This document shows positions 33,504 to 42,078 of a stretch of 64,000 nt of DNA, piece after piece; position 1 is the first letter of the stretch, and each line of letters starts with the position of its first letter. Both the position numbers and the translations under genes were made by a program. The notes beneath the pieces were generated by a model, which searched no databases, had not been told where the DNA came from, and saw only the letters and a program-made list of their open reading frames with translations. The stretch comes from Lachnospiraceae bacterium (GTDB lineage: Bacteria > Bacillota > Clostridia > Lachnospirales > Lachnospiraceae), in contig NBBL01000004.1 of assembly GCA_002892395.1 (NCBI GenBank), positions 62,001 to 126,000 on the forward strand, given 5' to 3'.

Positions 33504-34553
33504 TTACTTCGCAGGAACGGTAATCCCTTTTTCAGCAAAGTATTTCACTGCACCCGGATGATACGGAACTGCGGTTACGCTGGCTGCAAAGTCGAGATTC
33601 AGCTCTGCTCCCTTTGCGTGCGCCGCCGTGATGGAATCAACGTTCTCATAAATACCGTACAGGAAGTTGTAGACATCCGCTTCCGAAACATCGTCATTCG
33701 CAATCACAACTGCACCCACTGCCACGGTATTGATATCCTCAGCTGTGTTGTACGCATCCTTCGGAATCACAGTCTCCGTGTAGTACGGGGAGGTCTCAAG
33801 AAGCTTCGCCACATGCTCAGGATCAATGCTTACCAGGTAGACCGGCTTGGTCGCTGCGAGAGAGGTAACTGCTGTGGTGGGAGCGCCTGCCGTCAAAAAT
33901 GCTGCGTCGATCTTTCCGTCCTGAAGCGCCTCTGTGGAATCACCGAAGGACTGGAAGGTCGGCTTAATGTCCTCTTCCCCGAGCCCGTAGGCGCTGAGGA
34001 CATCCATCGCATTAAAGTATACGCCGGATCCCGGAGCGCCGATGGAGACGTTCTTTCCCTTCAGATCCGCAACCGTCTTAATGTTCTCATCCAGTGTGAC
34101 AATCTGCACCTGCTCCATATAAAGGTCGCAGACGGTGGAGAAGGTATCAACTTTTCCGCTCTCCTCAAAAAGACGGGTCCCGTTATAAGCGTATGCCTCC
34201 ACATCGGACTGAACAAAGCCGATCTGCGCATCGCCCGCATCCATGGCCTCTACGTTCGCCTGGGAACCGCCGGAGGTGATCGCCGTGACAGTGGTACTGG
34301 TGGACTCGCTGACCTTGCCTGCAATCACGCCGCCAAAGCCGTAATAGGTGCCCTGATCTCCGCCGGTGGTGAAGTTCAGGCTCGTTCCGCCTTCCATGCC
34401 GCCCTTAACCGCCTCTGCTGCCTGCGCCTGGGTTGTCGCATCCTGCGATGCCGCTGCTGTCGTCGCAGTCGGCGCACCGCTCCCGCCGCATCCGCTGAGA
34501 ATCATGGCGGATACCAGCCCGATTGCCGTCAATGCCTTTACACTTTTTTTCAT
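33504..34553 (-). CDS. TAXI family TRAP transporter solute-binding lipoprotein
   Basis: A 349-residue protein with a lipoprotein signal (LVSAMILSGC, lipobox Cys at about residue 22) and a low-complexity Ala/Thr linker. FTTGGDQGTYYGFGGVIAGK, VDVQSDVEAYAYNG-type segments and GKNVSIGAPGSGVYFNAMDVL match the TAXI (TRAP-associated extracytoplasmic immunogenic) family. It captures the substrate outside the membrane for the fused permease encoded next. AGGGAGG precedes the ATG. The substrate is unknown. Confidence 0.93.
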   Translation of the reverse strand: MKKSVKALTAIGLVSAMILSGCGGSGAPTATTAAASQDATTQAQAAEAVKGGMEGGTSLNFTTGGDQGTYYGFGGVIAGKVSESTSTTVTAITSGGSQANVEAMDAGDAQIGFVQSDVEAYAYNGTRLFEESGKVDTFSTVCDLYMEQVQIVTLDENIKTVADLKGKNVSIGAPGSGVYFNAMDVLSAYGLGEEDIKPTFQSFGDSTEALQDGKIDAAFLTAGAPTTAVTSLAATKPVYLVSIDPEHVAKLLETSPYYTETVIPKDAYNTAEDINTVAVGAVVIANDDVSEADVYNFLYGIYENVDSITAAHAKGAELNLDFAASVTAVPYHPGAVKYFAEKGITVPAK

Positions 34554-34687
34554 AACAAATCCTCCCTTTGTTTGATCGGAGCCCCTTGGGGCCCGATTGT
34601 GATTTGCTTATGGCTGCCCATAATTTCCCCGGAACCTCGCCATAAATACCATAAAAGAAACAATTAATATTCATATAACCCAGGGGT

Positions 34688-34716
34688 ATTATACACAATA
34701 TAACCAAGCTTTTCAA
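34688..34716 (-). promoter_or_regulatory. TAXI-TRAP operon promoter
   Basis: TTGAAA (34711-34716) and TATAAT (34688-34693) on the minus strand, 17 bases apart. The leader to the first ATG is about 125 bases and contains no motif I recognise. Confidence 0.8.
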
Positions 34717-34744
34717 GTAACTTGCATTACTTTTGTCACTTTTG

Positions 34745-35464
34745 CTAAAATCCCGGGACAATGCACAGGGACAGGAAAAAAATTCTGGAAATCCCTGCCC
34801 CCTTCAACACTCTGGCGCAGGCCTCCATGGTGCTTCCGGTGGTATAGATATCGTCCACTATAATGGCGGTACGCGGCATTTCTTCCCGCTCCTTTACGGC
34901 AAACGCCGCCTCCAGATTTCGAATCCGCTCCTCCGCTCCCAGCGCCTTCTGCGCTTCCGTTTTCCGCACCCGAAGCAAAAGATCCGTGCAAACCGGAATG
35001 GCCGTGTGCCTTCCAATTTCCCGTGCAAGCAGCTCCGCCTGATTAAAACCGCGGCTTCGAAACTTCCTGGGGTGCAGGGGAACCGGAATCAGACAGTCCG
35101 CCTCCATGGCTCGAATCTGCTCCCCGTAGCGCAGGCACAGCAGCGCCCCCATCGGTTCCAGGTAGCTTCTCTTATTCTTGTACTTGATGTCGGCGACCAT
35201 CTTCCGCATCACATCATCATAGCAAAGCAATGCGCACCCCCTCTCAAAGCTGTGGGGGCGCGCTTCACATTCGGCACACAGCCGCACCGTCTCATTAAAA
35301 ACCGTGCGGCCGCAAATCATGCAGCAGGGCTCCTTAACAAAATCCAGCCTGCAGAAGCAATGTTTGCATATTCTTCTCCCCTCCTCCGGCAGCTCCCCGC
35401 AGACCGGACAGCGCCGCGGAAACAGTGCATCCGCCAAGGCTATGGCAACCGGTTTTATGTTCAT
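34745..35464 (-). CDS. comFC: ComFC family phosphoribosyltransferase-like protein
   Basis: A 239-residue protein. The N terminus carries zinc-finger-like cysteines (CPVC, CKHC, CMIC, CAEC), and the C-terminal part has the PRTase PRPP loop AIIVDDIYTTGSTMEA near residue 200, preceded by LIPVPLHPRKFRSRGFNQAELLA. ComFC proteins support DNA uptake and recombination in naturally competent bacteria, but homologues are also common in species not known to be competent. The ATG at 35464 overlaps the recD2 stop as ATGA, which fixes the start over the TTG at 35470. Confidence 0.92.
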   Translation of the reverse strand: MNIKPVAIALADALFPRRCPVCGELPEEGRRICKHCFCRLDFVKEPCCMICGRTVFNETVRLCAECEARPHSFERGCALLCYDDVMRKMVADIKYKNKRSYLEPMGALLCLRYGEQIRAMEADCLIPVPLHPRKFRSRGFNQAELLAREIGRHTAIPVCTDLLLRVRKTEAQKALGAEERIRNLEAAFAVKEREEMPRTAIIVDDIYTTGSTMEACARVLKGAGISRIFFLSLCIVPGF

Positions 35465-37653
35465 CCGCAAAGCTCCCTTAGCATATCGGCCAGACCGCTG
35501 TATCTGCGCAGCTCGCTGGTATTTCCCACCATTTCAAAGAAACAGACCGGATCTCCCACCATGGCGACACAGGCTCTGGCCCGTGTGACGGCGGTGTAAA
35601 TCAGATTCCTTGTGAGCAGCATGCGGGGTCCCTTCCAGATGGGAAGAATCACTGCCGGATACTCGCTGCCCTGGGACTTATGTATGGTGATGGCGTAGGC
35701 CAGCTCCAGCTCCTCCCCGTCCGAAAAGGCATACTCCACGATCCGCTCCTCATCAAACTGAACCGTCAGCGTCTCTGCAAAGCGATTGATGGTAAGCAGC
35801 ACTCCGATGTCGCCGTTGTAAACCATCTTATTGTAGTCGTTTCTCACCTGCATCACTTTGTCCCCCTCCCGAAACAGGGTCCCGTTCAGCTCCTTCTCCT
35901 CCTTTTTAGGGTGCGCGGGGTTGAACACGCGCTGCAGTTCTCTGTTCAGAGCTTCCACGCCCAGCGTCCCTTTCCGCATCGGCGTCATAATCTGAAGCTC
36001 CCGCATGTCCGCATCCACATAACCGGGCAGCTTGTCCTTTGCAAGCGAACGAATCGTCTGTAAAATTCCCTCCGGTGTATTCTGGCGAATAAACAGAAAA
36101 TCCCGGCTGCGCCTGGTGAGATCAATCTGCTCTCCCCCGATCATGCGGTGCGCGTTCAGCACAATGTCACTCTCGGCAGCCTGGCGGTAAATATGATTCA
36201 GGCGAACCACATTAAAGCAGTCCGAATCCAGCAAATCCCGGAGCACATTCCCTGCGCCTACGCTGGGAAGCTGATTGCTGTCCCCCACCAGGATCAGGTG
36301 GGTCCCGACACTCACGGCTTTCAAAAGTGCGTACATCAGGCGGAGATCCACCATGCTCATCTCGTCGATAATCACACAGTCCGCCTCCAGCGGCGCGTCC
36401 TCATTGCGTTCAAAGCGCATTCCGCCCCAGTCGTTCCCGTTTTTTTCTGCATCTTCCTGCGGCACACCATTCATTTCCAGAAGGCGATGAATGGTCTTTG
36501 CCTCATGCCCGGTTGCCTCTGCCATACGCTTCGCGGCTCTCCCGGTGGGAGCCGCCAGCAGAATCTCCGCCTCCTGCTGTTCGAAATAGCGAATAATGGC
36601 ATTGATGGTTGTGGTCTTCCCGGTTCCCGGTCCCCCGGTGATCAGCAGAACCCCGGACCCGGCGGCTTCGGTCACTGCCTTTCGCTGCAGCCCATCGAGA
36701 ACAAGGCCTTCCTCCTGCTCCATCTCATCCAGAAGGCACGTCACCCGGTCGGACCTTTCCTCTGCCCGAAGATCCAGGTCATGCAGCATGGCCGCTATGC
36801 CTCTCTCCATCTGATAGAACGCGGACAGATAGACGGCCGGCTGCTCCTCCTGTGTCACTCTGACCACTACCCGCCTGTCCATCTGGAGATCCGACAGGAT
36901 CAGCTCCATCCCCTCTGTCGGAATTCCCAGCAGCTTCTCGGTCCGGCCGATCAGCTCCTGCTTCGGGAGGTAGCTGTGCCCTTGCCCCACCGCCTGTCTG
37001 AGCTCATAGAGCATACCGCAGCGGATCCGAAACTCCGAATCTGCCCGGAATCCCGCTTTCCCGGCGATCTCATCTGCAATCCGAAATCCGATTCCCGTCA
37101 CCTCATCGGCCAGCTGATACGGGTTGGTTTTTATAATAGTATAAATGCTGTCCCCCAGCTTTTGATACAGCTTGACCGCCAGATTCATGCGGATGCCGAA
37201 CCCTGCCAGAAACAGCATCGCATCCCGAAGCTCTCTTTTTTTCTCAATCTGGCTGCTGATGTCCATCGCCATTCGCTCACTGATTCCCTTGATCTCAGAA
37301 AGCCGCTCCGGCTCCTCCTCCAAAATGCGAAGCGTGTCCTTTTTGAAGGTTTTGACGATGCGTTTGGCCAATGTCTCACCGACGCCCTTGATAACACCGG
37401 AGGACAGGTAGCGTTCCACGCTCGCACTGTCCTCCGGCACCTTTACTTCATATGTATCTGCGACGAGCTGCTCGCCGTATACCGGATGGTTCTTCATCAT
37501 GCCTTCCGCGCGGATGTACTCCCCCTCCTCAATCAAAGGAAAGGTCCCCACCAGAACGGTTTCCCCGTCCTCTCCTGAGACACTGAGAACGGTATAGCCG
37601 TTCTCCTCATTCCGGTATTTGATTTTTTCCACAAAGCCAGCAATCACTGTCAT
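35461..37653 (-). CDS. recD2: RecD2-type SF1 DNA helicase
   Basis: A 730-residue helicase. The N-terminal OB-like and helix-hairpin-helix part (GVIKGVGETLAKRIVKTF, EIKGISERMA) distinguishes RecD2 from RecD of RecBCD. Walker A is ITGGPGTGKTTTINAII near residue 345, Walker B IIDEMSMVD, and the C-terminal motif AITIHKSQGSEYPAV. RecD2 is a 5'-3' helicase linked to replication-fork maintenance and repair. It starts five bases after the mreB stop and overlaps comFC, so mreB-recD2-comFC form one transcription unit. Confidence 0.95.
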   Translation of the reverse strand: MTVIAGFVEKIKYRNEENGYTVLSVSGEDGETVLVGTFPLIEEGEYIRAEGMMKNHPVYGEQLVADTYEVKVPEDSASVERYLSSGVIKGVGETLAKRIVKTFKKDTLRILEEEPERLSEIKGISERMAMDISSQIEKKRELRDAMLFLAGFGIRMNLAVKLYQKLGDSIYTIIKTNPYQLADEVTGIGFRIADEIAGKAGFRADSEFRIRCGMLYELRQAVGQGHSYLPKQELIGRTEKLLGIPTEGMELILSDLQMDRRVVVRVTQEEQPAVYLSAFYQMERGIAAMLHDLDLRAEERSDRVTCLLDEMEQEEGLVLDGLQRKAVTEAAGSGVLLITGGPGTGKTTTINAIIRYFEQQEAEILLAAPTGRAAKRMAEATGHEAKTIHRLLEMNGVPQEDAEKNGNDWGGMRFERNEDAPLEADCVIIDEMSMVDLRLMYALLKAVSVGTHLILVGDSNQLPSVGAGNVLRDLLDSDCFNVVRLNHIYRQAAESDIVLNAHRMIGGEQIDLTRRSRDFLFIRQNTPEGILQTIRSLAKDKLPGYVDADMRELQIMTPMRKGTLGVEALNRELQRVFNPAHPKKEEKELNGTLFREGDKVMQVRNDYNKMVYNGDIGVLLTINRFAETLTVQFDEERIVEYAFSDGEELELAYAITIHKSQGSEYPAVILPIWKGPRMLLTRNLIYTAVTRARACVAMVGDPVCFFEMVGNTSELRRYSGLADMLRELCG

Positions 37654-37658
37654 GCCGC

Positions 37659-38684
37659 TTAATATTCCCTCTTTGGTTCCTGTGGCTCTCCGTTCTGATA
37701 CTCGATATACTTTCCTGTTCCGATGGCAACGGCAGTCAACGGCGCCTCTGCGATAATCGTATTGATACCGGTCTTCTCCTGGCAGAGCTGATCCAGACCA
37801 TAAATCAATGCGCCGCCTCCGGTGAGAACAATCCCCCGGTCATAGATATCTGCTGCCAGCTCCGGCGGTGTCCGTTCCAGCACATTGTGGACCGCGTCCA
37901 CAATCTGCATCGCAGGCTCCTGCAGTGCTTCCAGCGTCTCGTCTGAGGTGACGACGATTGTCTTCGGAAGTCCTGTCACCAGGTTTCGTCCCCGCACCTC
38001 CATGGTAAGCACCTCCGGTCTCCGGTACGCTGCGCCGATCTGAATCTTGATGTCCTCTCCGGTTCTCTCCCCGATCAGAAGATTGTGCTTTTTCCGCATG
38101 TAGCGAACCAGCGCCTCGTCAAAATCATCCCCTGCAACCTTGATCGAAGTGGAAACCACCGGGCCTCCCAGAGAAATCACCGCAATGTCCGTCGTCCCGC
38201 CGCCGATATCCACAATCATGTTTCCGCATGCCTTTGCAATGTCGATGCCCGCTCCGATGGCAGCCGCCACCGGCTCCTCAATGATCGAGACCTCCTTTGC
38301 ACCCGCCTGATAGGTGGCATCCTCTACTGCCTTTCGTTCCACCTCCGTCGCGCCGGAAGGAATGCAGACAGCAATCCGCGGGCGAAGCAGCGTCTTTTTC
38401 CCCACCGCTTTGTTAATGAAATAACGAAGCATCTTCTCCGTCACCGTATAATCGGAAATAACGCCGTGCCGCAGCGGACGGATTGCGATGATATTTCCGG
38501 GCGTTCTTCCAATCATCAGGCGCGCTTCCTCCCCGATGGCAAGAATGCGGTTGGAATCCCGGTCGATGGCCACGACGCTGGGCTCCTTCAACACCACGCC
38601 CTTCCCCTTAATATAGACAAGGATACTCGCGGTACCCAGATCAATCCCGATGTCATTTGAACTCATACCAAACATGTTAAACAT
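37659..38684 (-). CDS. mreB: Rod-shape-determining protein MreB/Mbl
   Basis: A 341-residue actin-like protein: DIGIDLGTASILVYIKGKG (phosphate 1), MIVDIGGGTTDIAVISLGG (phosphate 2), and GIVLTGGGALIYGLD (adenosine motif). It forms membrane-associated filaments that guide lateral wall synthesis, pointing to a rod-shaped or elongated cell. mreC/mreD are not adjacent, so this may be an Mbl/MreBH-type paralogue. GGAGG before ATG at 38684 defines the start; the in-frame ATG at 38735 has no site. Confidence 0.95.
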   Translation of the reverse strand: MFNMFGMSSNDIGIDLGTASILVYIKGKGVVLKEPSVVAIDRDSNRILAIGEEARLMIGRTPGNIIAIRPLRHGVISDYTVTEKMLRYFINKAVGKKTLLRPRIAVCIPSGATEVERKAVEDATYQAGAKEVSIIEEPVAAAIGAGIDIAKACGNMIVDIGGGTTDIAVISLGGPVVSTSIKVAGDDFDEALVRYMRKKHNLLIGERTGEDIKIQIGAAYRRPEVLTMEVRGRNLVTGLPKTIVVTSDETLEALQEPAMQIVDAVHNVLERTPPELAADIYDRGIVLTGGGALIYGLDQLCQEKTGINTIIAEAPLTAVAIGTGKYIEYQNGEPQEPKREY

Positions 38685-38746
38685 GCGTTTCCTCCAGCAA
38701 AAAATCCCGTTCCTGATCCTTTTTTTCAAGAACATAGTGCAGAATT

Positions 38747-38775
38747 ATTATAGCCAAAACCCTGCATGAATGAAA
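38747..38775 (-). promoter_or_regulatory. mreB-recD2-comFC promoter
   Basis: TATAAT (38747-38752) on the minus strand with a weak TTTCAT (38770-38775) 17 bases upstream. Divergent from the plus-strand RNA promoter about 75 bases away. Confidence 0.6.
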
Positions 38776-38851
38776 GTGTTTTTTAATAATTAATCAGTTC
38801 TCACTGTTTTTGTTCATGCTTTTTATCTTTTTTTTAGAAGCGCGCCATACT

Positions 38852-38880
38852 TTCGACACAAATGTGCTCTATCATATAAT
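38852..38880 (+). promoter_or_regulatory. Promoter of the orphan plus-strand RNA
   Basis: TTCGAC (38852-38857) and consensus TATAAT (38875-38880) with a 17-base spacer. An inverted repeat GTCATC/GATGAC (38882-38898) overlaps the expected start and might be an operator. Confidence 0.75.
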
Positions 38881-38886
38881 TGTCAT

Positions 38887-39080
38887 CAGGAAGATGACGG
38901 AAACGCCAGAGTTTCAGAACAACTGAAACTGCAAAGCTTTTTCATACTCATACCGGACAGCCTCCGGGCTGTCCGGCCCCCCTTTACAGGCTTCTGATCA
39001 TAAGACCCCCTCTTTTGATCATTTACACTGCTCCGAAATTTCGGAGGGAGAGCATCCGGCTCGCAGCGGATGCTCTTTTT
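38887..39080 (+). ncRNA. Candidate orphan small RNA, family not recognised
   Basis: A roughly 190-base transcript unit with its own promoter and terminator and no protein-coding gene. Hairpins: GTTTCAG/CTGAAAC (38911-38929); a 10-bp stem CCGGACAGCC/GGCTGTCCGG (38953-38976); TGATCA/TGATCA (38995-39021) with CCCCCTCTTT in its loop, complementary to a purine-rich ribosome binding site; a CTCCGAAATTTCGGAG palindrome (39031-39046); and the terminal stem. A ten-codon ORF starts at 38894 with AGGAAG directly before it, so a leader peptide cannot be ruled out. The unit converges on the gene ending at 39085, so it is not a leader of that gene. Confidence 0.55.
39050..39080 (+). terminator. Terminator of the orphan RNA
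   Basis: GAGCATCCG (39050-39058) pairs with CGGATGCTC (39067-39075), followed by five T on the plus strand. No T tract exists on the minus strand, so it serves plus-strand transcription. Confidence 0.88.
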
Positions 39081-39084
39081 ATGT

Positions 39085-40806
39085 TTACTCTCTGTCTCCT
39101 TCTCCAAGCCCGTGCTTTGTCCCGACCGCATCCTCTGCGATCTGCTTCACATCACCGCTTCCCATCCAATAGAGCAGAGTGCCCTTTCCCATCTCCTCGT
39201 CGTACTCCGTGAGAATGGTCGCAGCAGAGTCGGGAAACACATGGTATTCTTTCACATTGTAGGCCAGAGGCACCACTGCTTCCCCTTCTTCCCCGCTCCA
39301 AAAATCCAACTCGCCGGAGGTGTAATACCCGCTCTGAAACACATTGCGGTAAAAGTACATTTCTTTTTTTGCCCCGCTTTCATCCCAGTAATATCCCGAG
39401 ACCTGTTTGGCAATTTCCCTTCCGTTTACAGAAAAATCAATGACCGAGGGATCTTTTGAAAAGCGTCCGGTAAACAAGCGTTCCGCTCCGGCGGCAATTA
39501 CAAGATCCGCGCGGATCCCCTGGGAATGCTCCTCTCCAAGCCCGGATTCCGTGTATTGCCTGGAAAAGACCTGCCCCTCCCCCTTCTTCTCTTCTCTGAC
39601 AAAATAAAAGAGATCGTCGGTTCCGTTCAGGCAGACATCCTTGACGGTTTCATCCGTGAGGCTAAGACCGGTATCCAGAGCCGTTCCTTCCCGCACCAGA
39701 TACACCCGGTACTGTCCGGACATTCCGAGGCACGCCAGAATACGATCCCGTTTCAGCACCTCTGCAAAGCGTGTTTCCAGATAGCTGACTCCGGGCAGGA
39801 CTTCCAGACTGCAGGCGCCGTCAAAATAAGAGAGGGTCATGGTATGCTCCGAAGTTCCCCCGGAAGCTGCGTCCCCCGTTCCCTGCAGCGGCTGCCCCTT
39901 CGGAGAAGTCGAAGGCGCTGCCCCGGGATCCGGAGCCGGGATCAGCTCGCCCCCGGCTTTTTTCAGATAGTAGGCGTGTCCCGTCCCGGCGACGACGGAG
40001 AGTGTCTGCACATCCACATCCACAATTCTTGCGCGTTCCAGCCCATCAATGAAGAACAGATCCTGAGACTCCGTAAAATAGTAAATGCCGGAGAGGTCCG
40101 CAGCGGTAAACGCCACCTCCCCTACACCGTCCGCAATCTGATCTCTCCTCCGGTTTGCCGTCTCATACCGATATCCCTTGCCCGACTGGCTCACAAAAAA
40201 CAGCCGCTCCTTGTCTTCGCTGATCCAATACGCCCGAATCCCGGGAAGAATGATTTCCCGTTCTCCCTTCCATCCGATGCGGCACAGATCCCCATTCGAG
40301 GAAAGACAAATCAGCTGCCCGTCCGAAAGGATGTCGTAGCGGCTGACCTTCTCTGAAAAAAGCCGTTCCTTCCGCGCTTTCCCGCCGGACGACAGATCCC
40401 GGCCGTAAAGATCCCCGCAGATCTTCCGCTCTGCAGATCCGGATCCGCAGGTGGTCAACTCCTTCAGGTAGTACACTCGGCTGCCGTCTCTCGTAAATTT
40501 GCAGAAATCCGCGGGGTTTTGATTCGTATCGGTCTCCGTCAGCCGATCCGTTCCCCCTCCGGAACCCTCTGTGAGGATGAGCTTCCTTTGGCTTCTCGGT
40601 TCATAAGCCCAGAGCCCGCTGCCGCTGTACCAGATCAGCGGCAGCTGAGACGTATTCCCCAAGCGTCCCCAGACGGAGCGGTTTTTGCTCTGCCCGGCGT
40701 GTCCGGTCCTACCGCTCAGGTGCAGGACAAGCGAAAGCCCCAGAACAACTGCCGCCAGCAGTCCGAAGCCTACTGCTCTTCCCATTTCCCGGTCTCCTGT
40801 TTTCAT
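39085..40806 (-). CDS. Membrane-anchored protein of unknown function, possible beta-propeller
   Basis: A 573-residue protein with one N-terminal membrane helix (about residues 10-30) and a large extracytoplasmic part. Repeated motifs of the form SGIYYFTESQDLFFIDG, DGSRVYYLKELT and NGTDDLFYFVREE resemble the blades of DUF5050/WD40-type propellers. A Pro/Gly/Ser-rich insert lies near residues 290-325. I do not recognise a specific family or catalytic motif. Its ATG overlaps the cca stop as ATGA, so it is translationally coupled to cca at the end of the dnaD-to-cca series. It converges on the orphan RNA. Confidence 0.75.
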   Translation of the reverse strand: MKTGDREMGRAVGFGLLAAVVLGLSLVLHLSGRTGHAGQSKNRSVWGRLGNTSQLPLIWYSGSGLWAYEPRSQRKLILTEGSGGGTDRLTETDTNQNPADFCKFTRDGSRVYYLKELTTCGSGSAERKICGDLYGRDLSSGGKARKERLFSEKVSRYDILSDGQLICLSSNGDLCRIGWKGEREIILPGIRAYWISEDKERLFFVSQSGKGYRYETANRRRDQIADGVGEVAFTAADLSGIYYFTESQDLFFIDGLERARIVDVDVQTLSVVAGTGHAYYLKKAGGELIPAPDPGAAPSTSPKGQPLQGTGDAASGGTSEHTMTLSYFDGACSLEVLPGVSYLETRFAEVLKRDRILACLGMSGQYRVYLVREGTALDTGLSLTDETVKDVCLNGTDDLFYFVREEKKGEGQVFSRQYTESGLGEEHSQGIRADLVIAAGAERLFTGRFSKDPSVIDFSVNGREIAKQVSGYYWDESGAKKEMYFYRNVFQSGYYTSGELDFWSGEEGEAVVPLAYNVKEYHVFPDSAATILTEYDEEMGKGTLLYWMGSGDVKQIAEDAVGTKHGLGEGDRE

Positions 40807-42008
40807 TCCTTTTCTCTCCGCCTTTTTTCCTCCAGCCTTTGAAGCAGCACATTTTTTTCGTTCAGCTCCGGCTCATTCAGCACCAACTGAAACAGGTAAT
40901 CCAGCGCTTCGCCGATGGGCGGTCCCGGTCGGACCCCTGCCTTAAGCAAGTCCTTCCCGCTGACTGTCAGGGTTCTTCGGCTGATGCAGTCTCCTGCCTC
41001 CAGCACTGCCGCCTTCCTTTGCCGCGCACAGAAAACCTCTTGCTCTGAGCTTTGGCTTCCAAATCCGAATTGCTTCAGTATAATGAGATCTTCCATCCGG
41101 TCGGGGCCGATTGCTGCCAGCTTTCGCCGCATTTGCGGCAGATTCTCCGGCAGCTTCTCCTTCATTTCCCGCACCAGCAGTAAGACGCGGCGCTCTGTCT
41201 CCAGCTCACTTTTTAAGCTGTGAAGCACTGCTCCCGCCCCTTCGCCGGACAGGTTCGAACAAAGAGCTGCCCATCGAAGATGCTTTTGCTTCGGAAGTGC
41301 GGCAATCTCTTCGCTGCACAGCAGCTCCTCTGCGGAGATATCCAGGTATTTTCCCATGCCGGAGGAAATAAGCAGCGCCAGCTTCTCCGGGTGCTCAGAC
41401 AGTAAAATTTTATTCAGCTCCGAAAAGATGCGCTCTCTGCTCACCTTTCTCATGTTCTCTGTCTGCCCGCACAACGCCCGCCATGTCTCCGGTTCAATAT
41501 CAAAGTTCAATTGGGCGGAAAAGCGGATCGCCCGGAGCATTCGCAGCGCATCTTCATGGAAGCGTTCTTCCGGAGTGCCCACGCAGCGAATTACCCGCCT
41601 CAAAAGATCCTCCCGGCCTCCAAACAGGTCAATCACCTGTTCATCCAATCCGCAGGCCATGGCATTGATGGTGAAGTCGCGCCGCTTGAGGTCTTCTTTA
41701 AGGCTCGGCGTGAAGGTGACGTAATCCGGGTGCCGCCCGTCGCTGTATTCCCCGTCTGTCCGGTAGGTTGTAACCTCGTAGCCCTCTTTTCCAAGCATGA
41801 CTGTCACCGTGCCATGTGCGATTCCGGTGTCCAGCGTGCGCCCAAATATGCGCTTTACCTCCTCCGGTGTCGCATCGGTTGTGATGTCCCAGTCCTCCGG
41901 GACGCGATTCAATACGGCGTCCCGGACACAGCCGCCCACTGCGTAGCCTTCAAATCCCTCCCGATTCAAGGTTCCCAGTATTTTCTTTACATGCTCGGGT
42001 ATTGTCAT
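40803..42008 (-). CDS. cca: CCA tRNA nucleotidyltransferase (class II)
   Basis: A 401-residue enzyme. GYAVGGCVRDAVLNRVPEDWDI (residues 21-42) carries the GG-[R/K]-DxD catalytic set as VGGCVRD and DWD. RRDFTINAMA and EDALRMLRAIRFSAQL match the neck and flexible loop region. It adds or repairs the 3' CCA end of tRNAs without a template. ATG at 42008 was chosen on family fit with GGAG/AGGA upstream; the frame continues 79 codons upstream into the proS end, which is not conserved-looking. It lies after the proS terminator hairpin. Confidence 0.95.
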   Translation of the reverse strand: MTIPEHVKKILGTLNREGFEGYAVGGCVRDAVLNRVPEDWDITTDATPEEVKRIFGRTLDTGIAHGTVTVMLGKEGYEVTTYRTDGEYSDGRHPDYVTFTPSLKEDLKRRDFTINAMACGLDEQVIDLFGGREDLLRRVIRCVGTPEERFHEDALRMLRAIRFSAQLNFDIEPETWRALCGQTENMRKVSRERIFSELNKILLSEHPEKLALLISSGMGKYLDISAEELLCSEEIAALPKQKHLRWAALCSNLSGEGAGAVLHSLKSELETERRVLLLVREMKEKLPENLPQMRRKLAAIGPDRMEDLIILKQFGFGSQSSEQEVFCARQRKAAVLEAGDCISRRTLTVSGKDLLKAGVRPGPPIGEALDYLFQLVLNEPELNEKNVLLQRLEEKRRREKE

Positions 42009-42026
42009 TTTCCTGCTCCTGTACAA

Positions 42027-42051
42027 AGGGACATACCCCGCGGTATGTCCC
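42027..42051 (-). terminator. Hairpin between proS and cca
   Basis: GGGACATACC (42028-42037) pairs with GGTATGTCCC (42042-42051), loop CCGC; on the minus strand only TTTGT follows, so termination is probably partial. Confidence 0.6.
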
Positions 42052-42078
42052 GAACATTTAATGCCTCTCGGAAGCGCT

